A DNA stretch of 64,000 nucleotides from Arthrobacter sp. ISL-65 (GCF_018613795.1 NZ_JAGGPN010000049.1:1-64000); one strand, 5' to 3'; positions 50,791 to 60,556 are shown, counted from the first letter of the stretch. Translations and numbers: made by a program. Notes: generated by a model not told the origin, from the sequence alone.

Positions 50791-51540
50791 ATGTGTGGAC
50801 GTTACGTCATGGCCCGGGCAGTGGGGGATCTGCTGGCCGAATTCGACGCCGAGCTTGAGAACGAAACCGAAATCCCGCCGTCGTGGAACGTTGCGCCCAC
50901 AGACGGCGCGCCTATCGTCCTGGAACGGCTTATCGACGGCGATACGGTGCGCCAGCTGCACGTCGCCCGCTGGGGCCTGGTGCCGTCGTGGGCGAAAAGC
51001 CCGGGCATCGGCGCGAAGATGATCAACGCCCGGAGCGAGTCGGTCCTCGAGAAGCCGGCCTTCCGCAAGGCTGTGCAGTCGAGGCGCTGCGCCGTCCCGG
51101 CGGACGGCTACTACGAATGGAAACAGGGCGAGGGCCGCAGCAAGCAGCCCTATTACGTCCACCCCCGTGACGAGTCCGCCATGGCCTTCGCCGGACTGTA
51201 CGAGTGGTGGAAGGACCCGTCCGTGCCGCCGGGTGAACCAGCCCAGTGGATGCTCTCGATGTCCATCATGACGGCGGACTCGCCGCCGGCGGGAACTGAA
51301 GGCACGGTGTTCGCCGAACTGACATCGCTCCACGACCGCGTCCCGCTGCCCATGAGCCGCGACACCATGGCGGCCTGGCTTGACCCGCAGGTTGATGACG
51401 CCGCCGGCCTGGTGGACCTCGTCCGGTCCGGAGTGAAGGACGTTGCCGCCGGCTGGCGGGTGGATTCCGTGGGCAAGGCCGTGGGCAACGTTCGCAACAA
51501 CTCCCCGGAGCTCATCGAGCCCGTGGAGGCACTCTTCTGA
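50791..51540 (+). CDS. SRAP-family protein (HMCES/YedK-like)
   Basis: The 249-residue protein begins MCGRYV; the catalytic Cys2 becomes N-terminal after Met removal. It has WNVAPTD, RWGLVPSWAK, MINARSESV (Asn), CAVPADGYYEWK (Glu) and SLHDRVPLPM (His), matching YedK. Such proteins bind abasic sites in single-stranded DNA by a thiazolidine crosslink. The start MCGRYV is firm, because Cys2 must be exposed. Confidence 0.93.
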   Translation: MCGRYVMARAVGDLLAEFDAELENETEIPPSWNVAPTDGAPIVLERLIDGDTVRQLHVARWGLVPSWAKSPGIGAKMINARSESVLEKPAFRKAVQSRRCAVPADGYYEWKQGEGRSKQPYYVHPRDESAMAFAGLYEWWKDPSVPPGEPAQWMLSMSIMTADSPPAGTEGTVFAELTSLHDRVPLPMSRDTMAAWLDPQVDDAAGLVDLVRSGVKDVAAGWRVDSVGKAVGNVRNNSPELIEPVEALF

Positions 51541-51606
51541 CCCTGACTTTCTGAGGCTGCGGGTGCCGGGCAGGGGAGCTGACCGGAATCAGAGCCGAGC
51601 CTGCAA

Positions 51607-52029
51607 TCAGACGGTGACCTGGCCGCCGTCGTCCACTGTCCAGGTGGGGTTGAAGGCAATCTCCCAGCGGAAGCCGTCCGGATCGGCGAAGTATCCGGTG
51701 TAGCCGCCCCACGGTTGGGTCTTGGGAGGGGCCACGACGGTCGCGCCGGCCGACTCTGCCTGGGCTATCACCTGGTTTACCTGCTCGGCGCTGCCGACGT
51801 TGTGGCTGAGCGTAATGCAGGGGACCGCGGTGGGAGCATCAACGGTGGCCTCGGCCTGCATCTGCCCGGCATCCCAGAGGGAAAGAATCAGACCGTGGTT
51901 GGCCTGGATAAAGACCGCCTCATCGGGAACCTCACGGTGGACCGGCCAACCCAGGCCGTCCACATAAAAGCGCCGGGAGGCGGCCACGCTGCGCACTCCC
52001 AATGAAATAAAATCGACTCTGGGCTGCAT
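51607..52029 (-). CDS. VOC-family protein
   Basis: The 140-residue protein has VDFISLGVRSVAASRRFYVDGLGWP at the start, AEQVNQVIAQAESAGATVVAPP in the middle and GYTGYFADPDGFRWEIAFNP at the end, a glyoxalase/bleomycin-resistance type module. Metal-binding residues are only partly conserved. Substrate unknown. It diverges from the chorismate mutase gene, 14 bases apart. Confidence 0.9.
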   Translation of the reverse strand: MQPRVDFISLGVRSVAASRRFYVDGLGWPVHREVPDEAVFIQANHGLILSLWDAGQMQAEATVDAPTAVPCITLSHNVGSAEQVNQVIAQAESAGATVVAPPKTQPWGGYTGYFADPDGFRWEIAFNPTWTVDDGGQVTV

Positions 52030-52043
52030 GGTTCGATACTGTC

Positions 52044-52370
52044 ATGATCATGCCCACAAATCACGGAGACGAGAAAAATGCCCAGGCTGACCGGGAACAG
52101 CTCGCCGCCGTGCGGGTTGCGGTGGACGAGGTGGACGAGCAGATCGTCCACCTGATCGCCCGCCGCGAGCGCCTGATCCGCATCGCGGGAACCCTGAAAG
52201 GGGACGACGCCGAAGTGCGGGCGCCGGGACGCGTGGAGCGGGTCATCGAGCATGTGCGCTTGGCCGCCGAGAAAAAAGAAATAGACCCGGACATCGTGGA
52301 AAGCACATACCGGGCCATGATCTCGAAGTTCATCGAGCTTGAGATGAAAATCCACAACGACAACAGCTGA
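52044..52370 (+). CDS. Chorismate mutase (AroQ type)
   Basis: The 108-residue helical protein has REQLAAVRVAVDEVDEQIVHLIARRERLIRIAGTLK and RAPGRVERVIEHVRLAAEKKEIDPDIVESTYRAMISKFIELE. The R..h..hD..hh.hh..R pattern plus later R/E residues is the AroQ chorismate mutase arrangement, converting chorismate to prephenate. The product may instead act on isochorismate (a pyruvate-lyase-like relative). Two ATGs (52044, 52050) are possible. Confidence 0.85.
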   Translation: MIMPTNHGDEKNAQADREQLAAVRVAVDEVDEQIVHLIARRERLIRIAGTLKGDDAEVRAPGRVERVIEHVRLAAEKKEIDPDIVESTYRAMISKFIELEMKIHNDNS

Positions 52371-52546
52371 ACTGTTGCTTCTGGCGGCGGACGCGTTCCG
52401 TCCGCTGAAGCGTTCTGGCGGCTGACGGGTTCCCCCGCAGCCGGGTGCATCCTGCAATGGGGGCCCCGCCGCTGACGGGCGCGCCGAGGCGCGGGGCCGG
52501 CTGATCCGGGCTGCTGCCCGGTGCCGCTCACGGGGGCGCTGCCCCT

Positions 52547-52933
52547 CTAGAGCTTCTCCTCGACAGGCACGCCGGACTGGAATTCCCGCCCGTCGGCCTC
52601 GCTGAACGCGGACATCAGGTGGCTCTTGTCCAGCCCCAGTACCGTGCTCATGGGGAAGTTGCCCGTGATGGTGTTGCCCGAGTGCTCAACGCTGCTGAGG
52701 TCGAAGTTCTCCTCCGTGCCGTCATGGCTGAAGGAGTAGATCGAGACCGCCTCGCCGTTCATGAACTCGATTCCCAGCCTCCGTTGATGAGAATAATCCG
52801 GAGTGGCAGCCACGAGCCCCACAACAAAGGCGCCCGATGCTGGAATGTTGCCGTCGATATCGAACCTGGCCACCAATGTGCTTTCTTTGGCGGCGATGCT
52901 TACCTGCTTCAGGAGCGCGTCATTGGAACTCAT
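52547..52933 (-). CDS. Hypothetical protein
   Basis: The 128-residue product from MSSNDALLKQVSIAAKESTLVARFD has a beta-rich composition (ASGAFVVGLVAATPDYSHQRRLGIEF, SSVEHSGNTITGNFPMSTVLGLDKSHLMSAF). No signal or membrane segment. No family recognised. It diverges from the DUF6504 gene. Confidence 0.65.
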   Translation of the reverse strand: MSSNDALLKQVSIAAKESTLVARFDIDGNIPASGAFVVGLVAATPDYSHQRRLGIEFMNGEAVSIYSFSHDGTEENFDLSSVEHSGNTITGNFPMSTVLGLDKSHLMSAFSEADGREFQSGVPVEEKL

Positions 52934-53013
52934 GGGACCATCCTGCCCTGTGAGCCGCCGTCCGTCCACACCCATCTAGGTTTTGTCCCCGGCCCGGCGT
53001 AGACTGGAACTAT

Positions 53014-53029
53014 TCGAATACATATTCGA
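53014..53029 (+). promoter_or_regulatory. LexA-like SOS box
   Basis: The 16-base site TCGAAT-N4-ATTCGA has perfect 6-bp arms. It fits the actinobacterial LexA pattern TCGAAC-N4-GTTCGA except for the last base of each arm. It lies 48 bases upstream of the DUF6504 start, so it likely represses the DUF6504-dnaE2 operon until DNA damage. Confidence 0.7.
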
Positions 53030-53076
53030 ATGACTGCGTATTTTCTGCAGGATGAGATTGGTATCCGGAGGCACCC

Positions 53077-53442
53077 ATGGGAACGTTCAGCGAGTCTGTT
53101 GACGTCGTCTGCGCACCTACCGGTGAGCCAGCGGAGCTTCGGTGGGGCGGCAGGGAATACCGGGTCTGCGCCGAACCCTTGCGCTGGTATGAACGCCGCC
53201 AGTGGTGGGCCGAAGAGCGGCGTGCCCCGCTGGGAAGCGGCCCCGGGCTTGTGGACCATGAGATCTGGCGGGTGCAGGTCGTGCCTGCCGGCAGAAGCAG
53301 CCCGCCGGAAACACCGGCTGCAAAACCACTGGAACCACTAACCCTTGACTTGGTGCGGCATGCCGGCAGCGGGCGCTGGCGGCTGCTCCGTATCCACGAC
53401 GCCCTCCGGACCAAAGACGCACTCCATCACAAATCAGCATGA
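53077..53442 (+). CDS. DUF6504 protein
   Basis: The 121-residue protein (RWGGREYRVCAEPLRWYERRQWWAEERR, VDHEIWRVQVV, LDLVRHAGSGRWRLLRIHD) is of the DUF6504 type that accompanies the imuA/imuB/dnaE2 mutagenesis cassette. The ATG of dnaE2 overlaps its stop (ATGA), so the two are translationally coupled. Role in the mutasome is unknown. Confidence 0.85.
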   Translation: MGTFSESVDVVCAPTGEPAELRWGGREYRVCAEPLRWYERRQWWAEERRAPLGSGPGLVDHEIWRVQVVPAGRSSPPETPAAKPLEPLTLDLVRHAGSGRWRLLRIHDALRTKDALHHKSA

Positions 53443-56400
53443 GCTTCACTCACCTACACGTTTCCACCGCCTTCAGCGCCCACTACGGTGTCTCCTGGCC
53501 AGACCAACTTGCCCAGGCAGCAGCGGCCCAGGGGGCAACCGCCCTTGGGTGCACTGACAGGGACGGTCTCTACGGCACAGTAAAACACCTCAAGGCATGC
53601 ATGGCTGCCGGGATTGACCCGGTGGTCGGCGTGGATCTGTCAGTGTTCGACGACGAGGAGGACCACGACGCCGGGTTACCTGGTGAGCAGATGGCTGGCG
53701 TCCAATTTTCCAAAACCCGGTTTTCGGCAGCCCGCGTCACCGGACGGGTTGTGGTCCTGGCACATGGCCATAACAGCGGTGCGGGGTACAAGGCACTGTG
53801 CCGGCTGATTTCCGACGCACACGCCCGCACCACGGGCAAGGCCGGCGGAGCTGTGCCCGTTGCTGTCACCAGGGCTGAACTCGCCTCACGCGTGCTGGAC
53901 CCGGAAACCCTGAAGCCGGTGCTCACCGTGCTGTTGGGCCCGGATTCCGACGTCGGCCTCGCACTGGGCGGGAGGCGGTACCTCCGGCCCCGCACCCTTT
54001 TCAAAGGCTGGCTGGACGCCATGCCCGCCGGGAGCGTCGCGGCAGAGATCGTGACCCACCTCAGTGCACCGGGTGCGCCCTTGAGCACGGCCCATGCGGT
54101 CCGCATGCTCAAGCTGGCGCAGGAGTATGGCGTGCCGGCTGTGCTCACCAACGCCGTCCGTTACTGCGAGGAGGACGGGGCGGCCACCGCCGACGTCCTG
54201 GATTCGGCCCGCACGCTCAAGTCGCTGCCCGAACTCTCCGCCGAGCCGCTGCTCCAGCCCAACGGGCAGGGCTGGCTGAAATCCCCGGACCAAATGGTGG
54301 AGCTGGGCAAGGAGATCATCCATGCCGCCGGCTACGGTGCCGCCGATCTCCAGGTGCTGCTCGCGCAGACTGCGGCGCTCGCGGACCGTTGCCGCATGGA
54401 TCCCGTGTCCGACATGGGCTGGAAGCAGCCGGTGGTGCCCGAGGCCGCCGTCATCGGCATTGAGGGGGATCCGCTGGCAGAACTGGCCCAGCGCTGTGAG
54501 GCCGGTATTGCGCGGCGATTCCCCGGCATCTCCGGGAAGGCGGAAGCAGACATGCGCGCCCGGCTGCAGCATGAGCTGAAGATCATCGCCCGCCTCGGCT
54601 TTGCCTCCTACTTCCTCACCGTGGCCGAGGTTTCCCGCATGATCCTTGACATGAATGTGAGGGCGGCAGCCCGGGGATCGGGCGCTTCCAGTTTGGTCAA
54701 CTACCTGATCGACATCAGCCAGGTGAACCCCCTCCAGCATGACCTGATCTTCGAACGGTTCCTCTCCGGGGACCGGTCCACGCTGCCTGACATCGACATC
54801 GATGTGGAAAGCGCTGAGCGGCACAACGTCTACCGGAAAATTTTTGACCGGTTCGGCTCACAGCGCGTCACGCTGATGAGCATGCAGAACGGCTACCGCG
54901 CTCGCGGCGCGGTGCGGGACGCCGGTATGGCTTTGGGGATGGACGACGGCGATGTCGGCGAGATTGCCAAACAGCTGTGGCGCTTTTCGGCACGGAAGTT
55001 CCGGGAGGCACTGGAGGAAAAACCGGAACTTCGCGAGTTCGCCGGACGGCTGGAACAGCGGGACTTTTCTGAGAACCAGCAGCTGGACCTGTTGGTGGAC
55101 CTCACCGAACGGCTGGACCGCCTTCCGCGCCACATCTCCATGCACCCCTGCGGGGTGATCCTCGGTGATGCCACCCTGCTGGACCGGACCCCGGTCCAGC
55201 CCAGCGGCCTTGGCCTGCCCATGAGCCAGTTCGACAAACACGACATGGACCCGATGGGCATGCTGAAGCTGGATGTCCTGGGCGTCAGGATGCAAAGTGC
55301 CATGGCCTTTGCCGTGCGGGAGATCATCCGGATCCACCCCTCCAAGGCTGAAGTGGTGGCAGCCGGAGCCCATCCCGCTGGACCTGGTGGCAGCGGGCCG
55401 GACTACATCGCCGAGGACGGCTTGATCGACCTCAATGCCGTTCCCCTGGATGATGAGCCGACCTATGAGCTGATCAGAAGCACGCACACCCTGGGGTGCT
55501 TCCAGATCGAATCGCCAGGCCAGCGGGAGCTGGTGGGCAAGATGGCCCCGCGCGAGTTCAACGACCTCATCATCGACATCTCACTGTTCCGCCCGGGGCC
55601 CATGAAATCGGACATGGTGCGGCCCTTCCTTGAACACCGGCACGGCTTCGCGCCGGAGACCTACCCGCACCCTGACCTGAAGCCGGTGCTGCAGGAAACC
55701 CATGGGGTGACGGTCTTCCATGAGCAGATCCTGAGGACCTTTGATGTGATGACCGGCTGCGGGCTGGCGAAAGCCGACGAGTTCCGCAGGGCGCTGAGCA
55801 ACGAGGTCAAGGAAGGCCAGGTGGAGGAGTTTTTCCGCCGCGAGGCAAAGGTCAGGAACTATTCGCCGGAGGTAGTGGACAAGGTCTGGGGCACCCTAAA
55901 GTCGTTCGCCAGTTTCGGATTCTGCAAAGCCCACGGCGCCGCCTTTGCCGTGCCCACCTACCAGTCGGCCTGGCTGAAGGCCCACCATCCGGAGGCGTTC
56001 CTTGCGGGCCTGTGGGAACACGATCCGGGCATGTACCCCAAGCGTCTCCTTGTGGCCGAGGCGCGGCGCATGGGCATCCCCATTCTTCCGCTGGACATCA
56101 ACCGCAGCGGTGCCGAATACCGGGTGGAGCGTGTCACGGAGGGCCATGACCGTGGAAAGCTGGGAATCAGGCTCAGCCTCAACGGCATCTTCGGGCTGTC
56201 CGGTTCTGAACTGAAGCGGATCGTTGCAGGCCAGCCCTATGACTCCCTGGCGGATCTGAGGGCACGCTCCAGGCTGAGCAAGCCCAGCATCAAGCGGCTT
56301 GCCCAACTGGGTGCCTTTGACACGCTGCACCGGGAATCCGGCGGGACAGCCAACCGGGCAGACCTTGTCCACCACCTGCAAAGCCTGCAGAGCAAGTCAG

Positions 56401-57035
56401 TAAAGAAAGGCGCCGAGGTCATTGAGGGGCAACTCGCGCTGCCCCTCGGAGATATCGAGTTGCGGAACGTCAAGCCCGGGCTTCCTGAGCCCACCACGGT
56501 GGAGAATGTCCGGGCGGAACTTGACCTGATGGCGGTTGATGTCAGCGAACACCTGATGTCCAGCCACCGGCCGCTCCTGGACCGGCTGGGCGTCACCACT
56601 GCGGACAAGCTGCTGGGGCTGCGAAATGGCACGGAGGTACTGGTGGCCGGTGTGAGGATCGCCACCCAGACCCCGCCCATGCGCGGCGGCCGGCGTGTGG
56701 TCTTCATCAGCATCGACGACGGTACCGGGTGCGTGGATTCCGTGTTCTTCCACGAGGCCCAGGAGCACGCGGGCCCGCTGCTGTTCGGGACCCGGCTGCT
56801 GCTGATCCGGGGAACCACCAGGCGGACCGGTCCGCGCGGCATTAGCCTCAGCGCCAGCATGGCCTGGGACCTCAGCCAGGTGGACACCCTGCCGTTCCCT
56901 GAACGGGGGAACGCTGACCCGGGAAATCGGGAACCAAGGGACGTCGGACCAGATAAACCTGAACAGGACTTCTGGCAGCCGGGGCCGCTGGATGGCATCA
57001 GCAGAAACCTGGCCATCACCGGCCTCGGAAGCTGA
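53439..57035 (+). CDS. dnaE2: Error-prone DNA polymerase III alpha subunit DnaE2
   Basis: The 1198-residue protein has an N-terminal PHP domain (FTHLHVSTAFSAHYGVSWPDQ; TDRDGLYGTV) and the palm with the catalytic aspartates in STLPDIDIDVES. HPCGVILGD, FNDLIIDISLFRPGPM, HEQILRTFDVMTGC and the FGFCKAHGAAFA fingers segment follow, then a C-terminal OB domain (VLVAGVRIATQTPPMRGGRRVVFISIDDG). DnaE2 does SOS-induced mutagenic translesion synthesis. The usual partners imuA'/imuB are not next to it here. Confidence 0.93.
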   Translation: MSFTHLHVSTAFSAHYGVSWPDQLAQAAAAQGATALGCTDRDGLYGTVKHLKACMAAGIDPVVGVDLSVFDDEEDHDAGLPGEQMAGVQFSKTRFSAARVTGRVVVLAHGHNSGAGYKALCRLISDAHARTTGKAGGAVPVAVTRAELASRVLDPETLKPVLTVLLGPDSDVGLALGGRRYLRPRTLFKGWLDAMPAGSVAAEIVTHLSAPGAPLSTAHAVRMLKLAQEYGVPAVLTNAVRYCEEDGAATADVLDSARTLKSLPELSAEPLLQPNGQGWLKSPDQMVELGKEIIHAAGYGAADLQVLLAQTAALADRCRMDPVSDMGWKQPVVPEAAVIGIEGDPLAELAQRCEAGIARRFPGISGKAEADMRARLQHELKIIARLGFASYFLTVAEVSRMILDMNVRAAARGSGASSLVNYLIDISQVNPLQHDLIFERFLSGDRSTLPDIDIDVESAERHNVYRKIFDRFGSQRVTLMSMQNGYRARGAVRDAGMALGMDDGDVGEIAKQLWRFSARKFREALEEKPELREFAGRLEQRDFSENQQLDLLVDLTERLDRLPRHISMHPCGVILGDATLLDRTPVQPSGLGLPMSQFDKHDMDPMGMLKLDVLGVRMQSAMAFAVREIIRIHPSKAEVVAAGAHPAGPGGSGPDYIAEDGLIDLNAVPLDDEPTYELIRSTHTLGCFQIESPGQRELVGKMAPREFNDLIIDISLFRPGPMKSDMVRPFLEHRHGFAPETYPHPDLKPVLQETHGVTVFHEQILRTFDVMTGCGLAKADEFRRALSNEVKEGQVEEFFRREAKVRNYSPEVVDKVWGTLKSFASFGFCKAHGAAFAVPTYQSAWLKAHHPEAFLAGLWEHDPGMYPKRLLVAEARRMGIPILPLDINRSGAEYRVERVTEGHDRGKLGIRLSLNGIFGLSGSELKRIVAGQPYDSLADLRARSRLSKPSIKRLAQLGAFDTLHRESGGTANRADLVHHLQSLQSKSVKKGAEVIEGQLALPLGDIELRNVKPGLPEPTTVENVRAELDLMAVDVSEHLMSSHRPLLDRLGVTTADKLLGLRNGTEVLVAGVRIATQTPPMRGGRRVVFISIDDGTGCVDSVFFHEAQEHAGPLLFGTRLLLIRGTTRRTGPRGISLSASMAWDLSQVDTLPFPERGNADPGNREPRDVGPDKPEQDFWQPGPLDGISRNLAITGLGS

Positions 57036-57193
57036 CCGGCCCTCCCATTTCCGCTTTGCCACCGCCATGTTCCTCTTTGCCACCGCCGTGGCGCTTTGGC
57101 TCGCCACTTCCGCAACAGATAACATTGACGAGGCTGGCTGTGGTCCCCGTACGCCACAAGCTACGAAGCCTGAACTTTGAATAGGAGACACCC

Positions 57194-59203
57194 GTGTCAG
57201 ATGCCCAGCAGATCACCCTCATCGTCGATGGCGAAGAAATGAAGGTGACTACCGGGACCACCGGCGCGGAACTCTTCTTTGAGCGCCGCGACGTCGTTGT
57301 GGCCCGTGTTGACGGCGAACTTAAGGACCTGGATCAGCCCCTTGCCGAGGGTGCCGAGGTTGAAGGCGTCACCATCGATTCCCCCGACGGGCTCAACGTG
57401 CTGCGCCACTCCACCGCCCACGTCATGGCCCAGGCCGTGCAGCAGCTGCGCCCGGACGCCAAGCTGGGCATCGGCCCCTACATCACTGACGGGTTCTACT
57501 TCGACTTCGACGTCGCTGAGCCGTTCACCCCGGAAGACCTGAAGACCCTGGAAAAGATGATGCTCAAGATCATCAACCAGAACCAGAAGTTCGTCCGCCG
57601 CGTCGTCTCCGAGGACGAGGCCCGCGAAGCCATGAAGAACGAGCCCTACAAGCTCGAGCTGCTGGGCAAGAAGAACGAGGCCGCCGATGCCGGCGAAGGC
57701 GTCAACGTCGAAGTGGGCGCCGGCGACATCACCATCTACGACAACGTGGACCGCAAGAGCGGGGACAGCGTCTGGTGCGACTTGTGCCGCGGCCCCCACC
57801 TGCCCAACACCAAGCTCATCTCCAACGCCTTTGCACTGACCCGCTCCTCGGCGGCGTACTGGCTGGGCAACCAGAACAACCAGCAGCTGCAGCGCATCTA
57901 CGGCACCGCGTGGCCCACCAAGGACGCCCTGAAGGCCTACCAGGAACGCATCGCCGAGGCCGAGCGCCGCGACCACCGGAAGCTTGGCGCCGAGCTGGAC
58001 CTGTTCTCCTTCCCCGACGAGCTCGGGTCGGGCCTGCCGGTCTTCCACCCCAAGGGCGGCATAATCCGCAAGGCCATGGAGGACTACTCCCGGCAGCGCC
58101 ATGTGGATGCCGGCTACGAGTTCGTCTACACCCCGCACATCACCAAAGGTCACCTGTACGAGGTGTCCGGCCACCTGGACTGGTACCGGGACGGCATGTT
58201 CCCCGCGATGCACATCGACGCGGAGCACAACGAGGACGGCACCGTCCGCAAGCCCGGCCAGGACTACTACCTGAAGCCGATGAACTGCCCCATGCACAAC
58301 CTCATCTTCCGCTCGCGCGGCCGGTCCTACCGCGAACTGCCGCTGCGGCTCTTCGAATTCGGTTCCGTCTACCGCTACGAGAAGTCCGGTGTGGTCCACG
58401 GCCTGACCCGCGTGCGGGGCATGACACAGGACGACGCCCACATCTACTGCACCCGCGAGCAGATGAAGGACGAGCTCACCACCACACTGAACTTCGTCCT
58501 TGGCCTGCTCAAGGACTACGGCCTGGACGACTTCTACCTCGAGCTGTCCACCAAGAACGAGGACAAGTTCGTCGGCGACGACGCCACCTGGGAGGAAGCC
58601 ACCCGCACCCTGGCCGAAGTGGCCGAGGCGTCCGGGCTGGAGCTCGTTCCGGACCCGGGCGGAGCCGCGTTCTACGGCCCCAAAATTTCGGTGCAGGCGA
58701 AGGATGCCCTGGGCCGCACCTGGCAAATGTCCACGATCCAGCTCGACTTCAACCTGCCTGAGCGCTTCGAACTCGAGTTCCAGGCCGCCGACGGCACCCG
58801 CCAGCGTCCGGTCATGATCCACCGGGCCCTGTTCGGTTCGGTGGAGCGGTTCATGGGTGTCCTCACCGAGCACTATGCCGGTGCCTTCCCGGCATGGCTT
58901 GCTCCCGTGCAGGTGGTGGGCATCCCGGTGGCGGAGGCCTTCAACGACTACATGTTCGACGTCGTCGACAAGCTCAAGGCTGCCGGCATCCGCGCCGAGG
59001 TGGACATCTCCTCGGACCGCTTCCCGAAGAAGATCCGCACGGCCAGCAAGGACAAGATCCCGTTCGTGCTCATCGCCGGCGGTGAGGACGCCGAGGCTGG
59101 CGCCGTCTCCTTCCGGTTCCGGGACGGCAGCCAGGACAACGGCGTGCCCGTGGCCGAGGCTGTCCAGCGGATCGTGGACGCCGTCCGCAACCGGACCAGC
59201 TAG
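57194..59203 (+). CDS. thrS: Threonyl-tRNA synthetase
   Basis: The 669-residue enzyme starts at GTG with TAGGAG upstream. A TGS domain (1-65) is followed by the editing domain with HSTAHVMAQAVQQLRPD and DLCRGPHLPNT. The catalytic core has the zinc ligands in MNCPMHNLIFRSR, motif 2 (LPLRLFEFGSVYRYEKSG) and motif 3 (HRALFGSVERF), then an anticodon-binding C-terminus (PVQVVGIPVAEAFNDY). Charges tRNA-Thr. Followed by HIT and pgsA, the conserved actinobacterial order. Confidence 0.97.
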   Translation: MSDAQQITLIVDGEEMKVTTGTTGAELFFERRDVVVARVDGELKDLDQPLAEGAEVEGVTIDSPDGLNVLRHSTAHVMAQAVQQLRPDAKLGIGPYITDGFYFDFDVAEPFTPEDLKTLEKMMLKIINQNQKFVRRVVSEDEAREAMKNEPYKLELLGKKNEAADAGEGVNVEVGAGDITIYDNVDRKSGDSVWCDLCRGPHLPNTKLISNAFALTRSSAAYWLGNQNNQQLQRIYGTAWPTKDALKAYQERIAEAERRDHRKLGAELDLFSFPDELGSGLPVFHPKGGIIRKAMEDYSRQRHVDAGYEFVYTPHITKGHLYEVSGHLDWYRDGMFPAMHIDAEHNEDGTVRKPGQDYYLKPMNCPMHNLIFRSRGRSYRELPLRLFEFGSVYRYEKSGVVHGLTRVRGMTQDDAHIYCTREQMKDELTTTLNFVLGLLKDYGLDDFYLELSTKNEDKFVGDDATWEEATRTLAEVAEASGLELVPDPGGAAFYGPKISVQAKDALGRTWQMSTIQLDFNLPERFELEFQAADGTRQRPVMIHRALFGSVERFMGVLTEHYAGAFPAWLAPVQVVGIPVAEAFNDYMFDVVDKLKAAGIRAEVDISSDRFPKKIRTASKDKIPFVLIAGGEDAEAGAVSFRFRDGSQDNGVPVAEAVQRIVDAVRNRTS

Positions 59204-59223
59204 CCGCGGCGGAGGGGGCACAC

Positions 59224-59811
59224 GTGCAGGAGAACACAGGGTCGGGCTATCCGGGGGACGCGGAAGCAACGGACGATTTTGGCCTCGCCGGCGTTCCTGA
59301 CGCCTTCCAACGGCTGTGGACTCCGCACCGCATGGCCTACATCAAGGGCGGGCAGCACCAGTTCAAGAACGAGGACGACTGCCCGTTCTGCATCGCGCCC
59401 GCGCGCACCGATGAGGAGTCGCTCATCGTGTACCGCGGACGCACGAGCTACGTGGTGCTCAACCTGTTCCCCTACAACCCCGGCCACCTGCTGGTGTGCC
59501 CCTACCGCCACGTTCCCGATTACACGGACCTGACGGTGGAGGAAACCGCCGAATTCGCCGACCTGACGCAGACCGCCATGCGGGTGCTGCGGAAGGTGGC
59601 GAATCCCGGCGGCTTCAACCTAGGCATGAACCAAGGGGTTGTGGGCGGGGCCGGCATCGCGGGCCACCTGCACCAGCACATCGTTCCGCGCTGGGGCGGG
59701 GACGGAAACTTCTTCCCCATCATCGCCCAGACCAAGGCAATCACGCAGACGCTCGACGAGGTCCGCCAGCAGGTTGCCGACGCCTGGCCCGGGGAGACGC
59801 ATGCTGAATAG
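59224..59811 (+). CDS. HIT-family Ap4A phosphorylase-like protein
   Basis: The 195-residue protein has FQRLWTPHRMAYIKGG, CPFCIAPARTDEESLIVYRGRT, LFPYNPGHLLVCPYRHV and the triad GHLHQHIVPRWGGDGNF. It matches the actinobacterial Ap4A phosphorylase found next to thrS and pgsA (Rv2613c type). It degrades diadenosine polyphosphates. Start GTG 59224. Its 3' end overlaps pgsA by 11 bases. Confidence 0.9.
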   Translation: MQENTGSGYPGDAEATDDFGLAGVPDAFQRLWTPHRMAYIKGGQHQFKNEDDCPFCIAPARTDEESLIVYRGRTSYVVLNLFPYNPGHLLVCPYRHVPDYTDLTVEETAEFADLTQTAMRVLRKVANPGGFNLGMNQGVVGGAGIAGHLHQHIVPRWGGDGNFFPIIAQTKAITQTLDEVRQQVADAWPGETHAE

Positions 59812-60421
59812 GCATGCGCGCGGGTTCTTCACCGCCCTGTTTACCCCGCTTGCACGCTGGCTTCTGAAAATTGGCGTCTCGCCGGACGCCATCACCATTG
59901 TGGGAACGGCCGGCGTGGTGGTCGGGGCCCTGGTGTTCTATCCGCTGGGCCAGCTCTGGTGGGGAACGATCTTTATCACCCTCTTCATCTTCTCCGACGT
60001 CATCGACGGCATCATGGCCCGGATGCAGAACCTCGGCGGGCGCTGGGGCAACTTCCTGGACTCCAGCCTGGACCGGTTGGCTGACGGTGCCCTCTTTGCC
60101 GGCCTGGCCATATGGTTTTTCACCGGCGGTGAGGATGCCCCCATAGCCATTGCCGCCGTCGTCTGCCTTGTCCTTGGCATGGTGGTCTCCTATGTCCGGG
60201 CGAAGGCCGAATCCCTCGGCTTCCAGGCGAACGTGGGCATTGCCGAACGTGCTGAACGGCTGGTCTCCGTGCTGGTGATCACCGGCCTCACCGGCGTCGG
60301 ACTGCCGCCCGTTGTGCTGCTGGCGACCCTGGTGCTGCTGGCGGCGGCTAGCCTCGTCACGGTGGTCCAGCGCGTCCTGGCTGTGCGCATCCAGTCGCTG
60401 GAAGACTCCGAGCAAACCTGA
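59801..60421 (+). CDS. pgsA: CDP-alcohol phosphatidyltransferase (PgsA/PIP synthase type)
   Basis: The 206-residue membrane protein has the family motif DVIDGIMARMQNLGGRWGNFLDSSLDRLADG (D-G-x2-A-R-x8-G-x3-D-x3-D), about six helices and a conserved arginine-rich end. In actinobacteria at this position it is the phosphatidylinositol-phosphate synthase. It starts inside the end of the HIT gene, so the two are coupled. Confidence 0.9.
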   Translation: MLNRHARGFFTALFTPLARWLLKIGVSPDAITIVGTAGVVVGALVFYPLGQLWWGTIFITLFIFSDVIDGIMARMQNLGGRWGNFLDSSLDRLADGALFAGLAIWFFTGGEDAPIAIAAVVCLVLGMVVSYVRAKAESLGFQANVGIAERAERLVSVLVITGLTGVGLPPVVLLATLVLLAAASLVTVVQRVLAVRIQSLEDSEQT

Positions 60422-60556
60422 TTAAGCCGGGCTGCCGCCGTGGGACTAGTATTAGAACTGCCCGGTCAATGGATCCGGTAATCCGGTGTGTGCAAAAACG
60501 GCATGTCCGTGCCTGCGCTGCCGGCGAAGGTCATCTAGCTACCCATAGGGGTTTTT

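Noticed and set aside
57197..59269. A 690-codon open frame antisense to thrS
   Set aside because: Composition shadow of a strongly GC3-biased gene; low-complexity Val/Gly/Leu/His-rich sequence, no domain and no ribosome site.
60422..60556. Expected mannosyltransferase/acyltransferase genes between pgsA and pdxS
   Set aside because: The mycobacterial order has patA and pimA here, but their absence may be normal in Micrococcaceae; not counted as a deletion.
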